Shown here piece by piece: positions 1 through 8,375 of a stretch of DNA of 37,497 bases. The DNA comes from Ectocarpus siliculosus (Eukaryota; Sar; Phaeophyceae; Ectocarpales; Ectocarpaceae), in contig FN648468.1 of assembly GCA_000310025.1 (NCBI GenBank), positions 54,141 to 91,637 of the forward strand. Direction: 5' to 3'. Position 1 is the first letter of the stretch, and each line of letters opens with the position of its first letter. Position numbers and translations under genes: made by a program. The notes below the pieces were generated by a model, which was given only the letters and a program-made list of their open reading frames with translations, had not been told where the DNA came from and searched no databases.

Positions 1-201
1 TGTGCCTCTATTTTTTTTTTTTATGTACCATGGTGTGTGTAAGTGGAAAATGCTCGCTTGTTCTCTCTCTTGGGGCTATATAGAATAAGAATCACCCTTT
101 CGCTTATCGGTTGAAAGCGCTACGAAAGACTGGGCAATAGAGGGATCAAAGCGGAGGAACAAGTAACAAAGTCGAAAAAAGTGCCCATCAGAAACCCTAA
201 C

Positions 202-238
<37 letters not shown>

Positions 239-244
239 CCACAG
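1..244 (+). other. Intron of the helicase gene with (AAC)n next to the acceptor
   Basis: Presumed intron sequence left of the first visible exon. It ends in an AAC trinucleotide run (about 202-239) and then CCACAG before GTGGCGGAG. No coding motif is seen here, and the run replaces the usual pyrimidine tract. Confidence 0.6.
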
Positions 245-1290
245 GTGGCGGAGCTAATGGAACAGAAGGAGGCCATAAAATCCTCCCTTGGTAGCGTGGC
301 CGACGATGCCGAGATGGGGCGGCTTGTAGGCCAAATGAAGAGCCTGACGACCAAGCTGTACATCGAGTCGGGGAGGGCCAAGGTGTGTTGTGGTGGTGTG
401 GTGGTGTGTGGTGTTTGGTCATGCCGTTTGGTCCGTCGCACATTGTGTTGCTTCGTTACTTTTGTCAGCGCAGGAGCTGGGTAGTACATGCTTCCGTTGA
501 TCCGTCCGCCTCATCCAGCCTAGCGCACCAGCGACGTGGGCTGTGTCGTCGCGTGTGTTTGGAAGTGGGAAGAGCCACACACACACACACACACACACAC
601 CTCACGCCCCCCCAGATCATGACCTATAGAGGCGTTTCCCATTGTATCCGCACTGAGACTGGCGTCTTTTCATTGGTCAGCCGGTTAGCACAGTCGATGC
701 TATTTTTGCAGACACACACAATAATTGTTCTGGTTGCCCTACCACCCTCTTTACCTGTCCCTCTCTAACCTCCTCATCGCTACAGGGCGTGCAACACAAC
801 GGTCCACCTCTTCTTGCTGTGGAGTCCAGGGGTAATCGTGACTACGCTGTCAACCTCACAGTTGTCTTTCGTGTTGTTGACCTCTATGCCTCTCTCGTGG
901 ACTGCTGCATAATGTGTCGGTGCTTGTAGCTTCAAAGGTCACCTGTAAGTGCTTGCGCTGCGTGCACGTAGACGCAAAGGGAAGAGAGGGAGCGGCAGGG
1001 AGGTATCGCCACGCCCGACAAGTAACCGACAGCCGCAGTTCACACGATGTAAACTACAACACTGAACACTGCTGTATCAAACCCGCCGCTCCCCTCCGTC
1101 ATCCGCTCTCTACCTTCCACGGCAACCACAACAACAACAACAACAACAGATACAAGGGGTACTCGACCATCTCCGAGGGATGTTGACCGAAGAACTCCCC
1201 GCCGAAGGTCACCCCCCTGGCGGAGGCGTTTCTCCTAATCGCACCGGCGGCGGCGGCACCCCTACCGCGAGGGGCAACGCAGCGGCGGCA

Positions 1291-1339
<49 letters not shown>

Positions 1340-4300
1340 GCAGCGGGAAGTCGGCCACGCCGCCGTTACCGCGGGGGAAGGGTCCGGGGGGGCTGTGGGG
1401 TAACGTTAGCGTTGACGACGGCGACGAGGGTGGTGGTGGTGGTGGTGGAGAATGGGCGTGCTCGCGCTGCACGTACCACAACCCGGCGTCGCAGCGCGAG
1501 TGCGATCTCTGCGACACCCCTCGTTCGGTGGCGGCTGCGGCGCCGGGAGCGAAGCAGGCGGGAAGCAGCAGCGAGGGGGGAGGAGTGACGGGCGGCTCGA
1601 GAAAGAGCGGTGGCGCCAACGGTAGCGGGGCCCGCCAAGGCCGGGCCGAAAACGGGAAGGACGATGACGACGACGACGAGGACGCGTGGATTGTAGACAG
1701 CGATGAAAGTGGCGGCGGTGTCCGCGGCAGTGGCAAGAAGGTCGGCGGGAGGAAGAGGAGGCTGGTCAAAGCCGAGGAAGAAGACAATGAGGCCGTCGCT
1801 GTCGACAGCGGCAGCGACGACGGCGACGGGTACGGGGGGGGGCGCCGGCGGGGTGGCAGGAAAAGGGGCAGGGGAGACGCCGCCGCCGCCGCCGCCGGCC
1901 GCGGCAACGGGCGGGCGGCGAGGAAACCAAGGACGGCAGGCGCGAACAGCGACGATGACGACGACACGCCAGAAGAGGAAGGGGACGAGGTGGAGGTGCT
2001 GCCGGTCCCGGGAAAGGGGCGTCGATCGGGCGGGGGGAGCCGCCTCCGGAAACGGACCACCGGCGGCGGCGGCAGCGGCAGCGCCGGTGGGCGATACGGT
2101 GACGACGTGAGCTCGGATGAGGGCCTCGACAGCAGTGACGACGACGATGACGGTGATGACGATTTCATACTGACGAAGAAGCGGGGAAAGCTACCCGCCA
2201 AGGACTTACTGTCCTCTGGAGGGAAGGGGAAAGCAAAGGGCCGAGGGGGGCGGGGTGACGCTATCGGCAAGCGAGGCCGGGGGGCCGGAGGGGGGTCGGG
2301 GCAGGCGAAGGGTACGCGTGTAGCTGTCGCCGCCACCGCGGCCGGCAATTCCTCCGCTTCCAAGGCAAAAGAGCCGCGGAAGCTCGTGGTGTTCGCTCAC
2401 CACAAGGTGAATGGTTGTTCGGCGGATTGGAAACCTGTCGCTTTTTCCCATCGTGGTTCTTCCCGGTTTTCATTATTGTCTTCAATTTAATGTGAAGCTA
2501 GAAATCGTTCAGCGCTGACATTAATTTCTTCTTGTAATTCATCATCCAAGGCCCTAGCCGTTAGTGACTGCATTGGAGGGGTTTGAGTCTTGAGTCTGTT
2601 GGTGGAGTGATATATGCTTACGGTATGCATAATTCCTAGTAGGTGGCATGATATCGCCAGCACCCTCCCTCCACGTGTCGCCAAGTTCTTGCGTGTGGAG
2701 TTTGTCTTCAGGAGTTCTTCCAGTTCTTCAAGCGACGGATACAGGCAGAAAAATGGTAATTTCGAGCCCCCCCCCCCCCCCCCCACCGTCGTTCAGTTGG
2801 ATACATTCCTCGATTTGGGTGCCGATTCAATGACGTCGAGGCGTGCGGGAATGGCCGGGTGCGAAACCCGGCCGACTCGTGCAAGGAGAACTCCTCGTCC
2901 ATCATTTTTCGGCATTTGACATGCTCTTGGTTGCGGAACAATCGAACTCTCAGTAATCGGCCCCGCACGCCTGTTTACGGTGTTCCGTATTCCCGTGTGC
3001 AAGGAAGTCGTTTCCAGGAGCTTTTACTGGCATGTACGGGACGGGATGGTTTATGTATTCCATGTGTTCTTTAGGTCATTTCGCATGTTTTTTTTTTTTT
3101 TCTAGGCACGCGTCCCTCTGTACCGTCTACACCCTCGCCCTCCTCGGTGAGTGTCCCGCCCACCGCCGCCGGACCGCCTTCGCGCGACTGATGAGTTCAT
3201 GAGGAAATAGAACAGGGAGGGGGGACGCAGACCCTAGAGTATTCCCTACCCCTACCCCTAACCCAACTTCCCCGATTGCACGCTTTTATCCAACATGTTT
3301 ACCTAATCGGATAGATCCTGAGAAGGCTACTGCCGCCGTCCCACGTGCACCACTCACCCTCTTGTTTGTCCACGGCCGTTTCCCGTGCCGTTGTGACAAA
3401 ACAACAACTCTTATTCTCGAACCGTGTTTCGCAGGAAGTGATGGATGCCCTTGAGAGGGGTCTCGACGAGATAGGGGTCTGTTCTGTGCGGATCGACGGC
3501 AGCACCGCTCAGGTCAGGTCGTCATCGCTGTGCTGTACTGCTGTTCTGCTGTACTGGTTGACGTGGTCGCCGCCCGACCCGCCCTCGCCCTCGCCCTCGC
3601 CACGCCGGTTGGGCGTTTGTTGGAACGTGTCGTCGATCAGACCGGGAGGTTGCCTTCCCTCATAGTTCGCTACCTTTGCTGCTGCTGTTGCTGCAGCTGC
3701 TGCTGTTGTGGTCGCCGGTGTTGGTGTTGCTGGCGTCGCTTCTGCCCTTGTCCTACCCTACAATGTTAACACGAATGGCCCGCGCGCTTTCGCTCTCGCT
3801 CTCGCTGGCTTCCTCAAACCCCTACCCTACCCCACCACAACACAACACAACACACGGACGACGCCGATCAACCCGTCACGCACGCACGCACGCACGCACG
3901 CACGCCATGCATGCCCGGTGCCGACAACGACAACGACAACGACAACGACAATGACAACGACAACGACGACGACGACGACGACACAACAAAAAACCGAGGC
4001 AGAAGAAGCGCCAGCCAATCGTCGACCGCTTCCAAGGCAGCGCCTCGGTGTCGGTGATCCTCCTGTCCATCACGGCGGCCGGCGTGGGCATCACCCTCAC
4101 GGCGGCGTCGTGCGCGGTGTTCGCCGAGCTCTACTGGACGCCCGGGTCGATGGCTCAGGCGGAGGACCGGATCCACCGGTATGAAAAAGCTTTGTCTCTC
4201 CACTTTCGGCGTTTTCACACGCCTTTTTTTTTTTTTTTTTCGTGCTCTGATTTGGCTGGCTGTCCGCTGGAGGTTGTTTCTGTTTTTTGTGTTTTTCTCT

Positions 4301-7300
4301 TTTTTTGTCGGTGTCATGCGTGTGCTCTTTTTAGTCTTTGCCATGCGTGTGCTTTGTAATGCGTGTGCTTGTATATTGCGTGTTGCGTTGTGCCTCACGT
4401 CGGCCCTTGTTGTGTCGTGCCTTGTGGTATCATGTTGTGGCACTTGTAGAAGTCGCGTGATGTTTGCAGCCAAATGTTATGTAGGACACGTTTTTTCAGG
4501 TGTGTTCTTGAGCGGAAAGAGCAGGTGAGGGAGGGAGGAATTTTTCCGTTAAAGACGTTGCTGTTGTCGTCGTCGTCATCGATGGCGATTGTCGTGCCTA
4601 TATTTGCGGGTCTTACTTTGGGCGATCGATTGATGGACAGGCCGTAGCTCGGTTGACCAATCAAAGTGTCGTGGCCAACAATGAGAGAATGGGCGAGGGT
4701 GGACTGTTCTAGCGATGGACTTGTCGTACCGTTCGTGACGATGTCACTGGCGGGAGAGCCGTTGTCTTTATGTGGAGGCTTAGACGTTGTTGTGGCCGGC
4801 GTAAAGTGTGTGTGTGTTGCGCGTTGTTACTCGACGCAGGCCTGCATATAATTACCTCCGACGAACGCCTGTGTTGGTGACAGGATCGGGCAGAAGGCCA
4901 AGACCGTGCTGATCCGATACCTCGTGGGTCGAGGCACCATGGACGACGGTGTGATCAGCACGATCCACCGCAAGCAGACAACGCTCAGGTCGACCGTTGG
5001 TGAGAGATGGAACGATCCCTACAGTAGCGTCATCCTTGCTCATTGTCGCGTTCTTCTCCCTCCGTCATCTGTCCCCGTCTCTGCCTCTACCTCTCTCCCC
5101 CCAAAGTCTCTCTCGATAACCGAACGGTTTTTTTGTTTTCGTGTCTCCACCACGATGTTGCGTGATGACTGCCCTCCTGGCGAAACAACAAGCCCCTGCG
5201 CAAGAAAAGCGGTGGAGCTACTTGCACCTACCCCCCCCGCGCGCCCCCGTACGAATGTCTCTCTCGTACACCGTGTCTCTCGCATGGTTGTCGGGTTTTA
5301 CCACCCTCCCCCCCCCCCCGAGACGTTTGAGCCACCTTTGGCAAAGTAGGAAGGAACGATTGGCCATCGGTGATCGGTCGTCCTGCTGTGGGAACAATGC
5401 GACGTCCTCTCGAGGACGCGTGGTGATTGGTCCAACAACTAAGGCATGCAAAACATTAGAGTACGCCCCGCCCCCAAGTCGCAACGCCCCGCGCGCCCTG
5501 TCGTGATCCACGGTGGTGATGATTTGCTGTGCGTTTGTTTCCATTTTTGTGTGATGGATACCATGTACCGCGCGAAACCGGTAAAAACCGCAGGGCTCAA
5601 CCGGGACGCCGGGGGCTACAGCAACGTGCCGGGCAGAGAGCACCGCCTCTTGAGTCCTGGGAACACCCCAAGCCCAGTCCCTCCCCCGGTGGGTGGCACG
5701 AAGGTCGGAGGGCGTTTGAGATTGTCACCATCAAGGCGTTTTCTTGTTTCACGGTATGAATGGCGTAGCTTTGGAGTAGATGGATTTGCGCTACATGTAC
5801 ACACAGCCGTACAGCCTTTTTCATTCTTTTTTTTTTTTCCAGCTGGAAGAAAAAGTGGAACCAGTGATTCCGTTCGGAGGCAGGCAAGCTAACAAAATCA
5901 TGCCGTCAAGCGAGCTGGGGCTTAGGGCATGGCCTGGCCGTACAGCAGCGCGTGAAAAATCAAGCGAAATGTTCTGGGTGTCGGGCTTGGCCTGCCCTTT
6001 TTTTTTTTTTTCGTCGCCTTAAAATTTGTGCGCGCGGCATTTCTGCCGGACACGAAATCCAATCCGTGGTCACACAGCCCCCAGTGCGCGAAAATCTACG
6101 GTTGTTCAAAAATGCAGGGGGAGGGGGAGCTCGAAGCTCAGTGTTTTGATGGCTTGGAAATCAAGCTTGAGCACAAGTGTGTTGGCCGCAAACCGGCTAT
6201 GTATCTTTCGGCGTGACTGACTTTGTATTATTGTACGCGTCCCCTGCGCGTACCACACGCAAGCGACGTCTCGAGAATGTGACATGTCGAGAATGTTGCT
6301 CGAGCCTTCTCCCGAGTGTGGACACGATAGCATTGTCTATTCCGGGCACCCAATACCCAATACCCAAGGGTGCACGAAGAAGCATCTCTTGGACATCTAG
6401 GTGCCCCCAGAACGCCTATAGGGGGTACTGTAAAACCAAGTGAAAATGAAATTCTACTATTATACTGTACGGCAATAAGTTAAACACGGCTGATTTATTT
6501 TTCTTCCATTTCGGCCTCTCTGGTAGGTAGGTGTCGCTATCGCTTTTCTTGTTGCACCCTCGGAATACCAGCCATTACGGCACCAACCGTGCAACTGTCG
6601 CGGCGTGGTTCTGCCTTCCCTTTGGGCTCACTCCGGTTTTCCCCCCTGTCCTACCGCCTCCTGTTTCCGCGGTGACTCTTTCCCGCAATTTCATTGCACT
6701 ACTTAAACCCAGGCGATGCCCGTGTCCATGCTGTACCGCCCCGAGCGGTCACAGCGCAAGCTCGAGTTTGCACCAGCGGCATCGAGTGAGCAGCAGCGTT
6801 CAGCAACGGCGGCGGCAGGGGCGGCGGCGGCGGCAGGGGCTGATCCAACAACCGCTTCATGGCTACCACCATCGCCAGAAGAGAAATGGGCGTCGTCATC
6901 GTTATCATCCGGCAGACTGCAGCAAGGCGTGGATTGCGTGGATCTTAGCGGGTCTCCCACGAGAGAAGGAGGCATTCCTTCTTCTTCTTCTTCTTCTCCG
7001 CATCGTCTTGATGGCAGCGGCGGCACAGGCGGCGGGGGCGGCGGCGGTGTTGGAGGTGGCGGTGTGAGTCCCTATCTTCCCGCTGCGAAGGCTGCCGGCG
7101 CGGCCGCGGCTACCGCCGCTTCTTCTGGTCCGTCGCTTCCCCAGCAAACTTCACCACAAACACAACCGTCGCCTACGTCATCGATACCACCACCATCACC
7201 ATCACCATCACCATCGGCAGCAGCGGCGGCGGCAATGCAGTTGTCTTCCGGTGACGAGACCAATGCCTCCGCGGTAAAAACGACGGCTGTCGGTGGCGGT

Positions 7301-7756
7301 GCGGGAACCTCCCAACAAAGCGGCAGCCAGCCTCTGTCGGCGGGATCCCAGAGAGAAGGGAGGCAGGCGACGACGGTAGGCGGCGGCGGGGCAGCGAAGG
7401 CGACGACTGTCCTCTCGGCTCAAGTTCAGGTAAACAGACTCAGTCACTGGTGGCTTCGCACTTGATGTTACCAGTCGGCATCGTTGTGATCAGGTACGGG
7501 GGTGGGTAGGCCGTAGTTGTAGGACCATTGACCACGCTTCCTCGATGGGACGGATCATTGTGTGGGAAGGGATTAGCTGGAACGTGCACACACTGCTGAG
7601 GGGTTGTGGAACGTGAGCTAACCAAGTATCCATATGCCGGTTCGCTTAACGTTATTTGCGTTCGGCTGTCGTCGTACATGGCATACAGGAACGCATCGCT
7701 CGCAACAAGGCGATGGCGTTGGAGAGGCTGGCCCAGCGCAAGAAACAAAAACAAGG

Positions 7757-7804
<48 letters not shown>

Positions 7805-8375
7805 CAATCATCGCCGCAGTCCGAATCCGCAGATCCTTTCTCAGGGCAGCAGCAATGGAAGCAATAGCTGTGGTACATCTCCGTATTCCCAGCAGGAGCA
7901 AGACAGGCCACCTCGAGAGAAACCACCGCGGCAGCAGACTTGGAAGGAACAGCGGGCACAAAATCGGCAGAAGCTGCAGCAGCAGCAGCAGCAGCAGCCA
8001 CGACCAGAGCGGCAAAGAACGCCGCAACAGCAGGCACGTTGGCAGCACCAGCAAAGCGTCTGGAAGCAGCATCGAGAGTTCCACCGATCCCGCCGCGGAG
8101 GCCGGGGCGCCGCGGGTAGCGGGAGGGGGGCGGGGGGGGGGCACGGTTTTTGTGCGGGAGGTGTCGATAGATACGTCGGTGGTGGTGGTGGTGGTGGTGG
8201 TGGTGGTGGTGGTGGTGGTGGTGGTGGTGGTGGTAGTAGCAGTGACGGTGTTGGCGGTGGGGTGTGGTCGGAAAGTGGGGGCGGCGGGAGCGAGACCGGG
8301 GTCGGGGAGTCGGCCGGGGACGAGACAGCGACGCCGAAACGCCCCACCGCAACGATAAGAAGAAGCGCGGATTGA
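245..8375 (+). CDS. SMARCAL1/ZRANB3-like SNF2 annealing helicase, 5' part outside window
   Basis: Exons: 245-382, 1150-2406, 3435-3512, 4003-4178, 4884-4999, 5594-5703, 6713-7429, 7689-8375 (TGA). All phases join (0,0,0,2,1,0,0), giving about 1,090 residues. Visible SNF2 lobe-2 motifs, in order: LVVFAHHK at the end of exon 2, RIDGST (exon 3), [17 protein letters not shown] then FAEL (exon 4), and [11 protein letters not shown] split between exons 4 and 5. The FAHHK and FAEL-W-PG signatures are typical of SMARCAL1 and ZRANB3, which rewind RPA-coated DNA and remodel stalled forks. The ATPase lobe (Walker A, DEAH) must lie upstream. Exon 2 inserts a zinc finger and a disordered block inside lobe 2. 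Exons 7-8 encode a long low-complexity tail with an RPA32-binding-like helix, polyQ and polyG. Exon 6 is supported only by phase and splice sites. Donors are mostly GTGAG, GTAAA or GTATG. Expected to be nuclear. Family assignment is firm; tail exons are less so. Confidence 0.9.
576..600 (+). repeat. (CA)n dinucleotide repeat
   Basis: A CA run within the 383-1149 intron of the helicase gene. Confidence 0.95.
608..700 (+). repeat. Dispersed repeat, copy 1 (intronic)
   Basis: Shares CCGCACTGAGACTG, then CGTCTTTTCA-TGGTCAGCCGGTTAGC (with one variable base) and CGTCGATG-like sequence with 18118-18216. Upstream of that, CCAGATC-TG-CC is also shared. It lies inside a helicase intron. The element's ends and type are not recognised. 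Confidence 0.7.
1129..1148 (+). repeat. (CAA)n abutting the splice acceptor
   Basis: A CAA run forming the last bases of the intron before helicase exon 2; the acceptor AG is the end of the run. Confidence 0.85.
1279..1339 (+). repeat. (GCG)n encoding poly-alanine
   Basis: A nearly pure GCG/GCA run in frame in helicase exon 2 encodes about 20 alanines before the zinc finger. It is likely length-polymorphic. Confidence 0.9.
1450..1527 (+). other. RanBP2/NZF-type zinc finger inside helicase lobe 2
   Basis: The codons read [10 protein letters not shown], six residues, then C-D-L-C, matching the RanBP2/NZF pattern W-x-C-x(2)-C-x(3)-N-x(6)-C-x(2)-C. The Thr-Tyr pair after the second Cys sits where ubiquitin-binding NZF fingers carry Thr-Phe or Thr-Tyr. 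ZRANB3 has such a finger, and it binds polyubiquitin (on PCNA, in that protein). There the finger lies after the helicase domain; here it lies before LVVFAHHK, inside the domain. Ubiquitin binding is inferred, not shown. Confidence 0.88.
1528..2370 (+). other. Acidic/basic disordered insert in helicase exon 2
   Basis: Coding sequence after the finger alternates Asp/Glu runs (for example 1663-1719 and 2137-2169), Gly runs and Lys/Arg clusters such as GGRKRRLVK and [11 protein letters not shown], which could be nuclear localisation signals. Its composition resembles histone- or DNA-binding disordered linkers. It ends directly before [10 protein letters not shown], so the insert loops out of the RecA-like lobe 2 fold. 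No folded domain is seen. Confidence 0.75.
2407..3434 (+). other. Intron of the helicase gene with C-tract, hairpin and CCCTA-like run
   Basis: Begins GTGAAT and ends TTTCGCAG. It contains a C homopolymer (about 2767-2784), a perfect 8-bp stem with a GCGAA loop (2853-2873), a T run near 3088 and a short CCCTA-type run (about 3243-3262). Open frames here are not protein-like. Confidence 0.7.
3877..3982 (+). repeat. (CACG)n then (CGACAA)n/(CGA)n microsatellite
   Basis: A CACG tetranucleotide run (about 3877-3904) is followed by CGACAA/CGA runs (about 3922-3982). The block ends some 20 bases before the helicase exon 4 acceptor at 4001-4002, again in place of a pyrimidine tract. Confidence 0.9.
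5421..5475 (+). repeat. Short relic of the C-tract repeat family
   Basis: Contains TCCAACAACTAAGGCATGC, AAAACATTAGAGTACGCCCC and a C-rich run. The same AAGGCATGCAAAACAT...GAGTACGCCCC string flanks the long repeat at about 11739-11772, and a related GGCATGCACGACTATGAGTAC ends both long copies. It lies in an intron of the helicase gene. Confidence 0.6.
7689..7745 (+). other. RPA32-binding-like helix in the helicase tail
   Basis: The start of the last exon encodes [19 protein letters not shown]. It matches the R-I-x-x-N-(K/R)-x-x-A-L-x-(R/L) pattern of the RPA32 (RPA2) C-terminal winged-helix ligand known from UNG2, XPA and SMARCAL1. In SMARCAL1 the motif is at the extreme N-terminus; here it follows the helicase core by about 300 residues. 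It is joined in phase with exon 7 through CAG/GAA. The match is to a short motif, so function is inferred. Confidence 0.8.
7761..7802 (+). repeat. (CAG)14 encoding polyglutamine
   Basis: Fourteen CAG units in frame in helicase exon 8, immediately after the RPA-binding-like helix and KQKQGE. A shorter CAG/CAA cluster follows near 7976-7998. Confidence 0.95.
8178..8234 (+). repeat. (GGT)n encoding polyglycine
   Basis: A GGT run of about 19 units, in frame near the end of helicase exon 8, encodes polyglycine. Confidence 0.95.

Noticed and set aside
1209-2363. 384-codon open frame on the - strand
   Set aside because: Antisense shadow of the GC-rich helicase exon 2; pure Pro/Ser/Ala low complexity, while the + strand has the zinc finger and correct splice phases.
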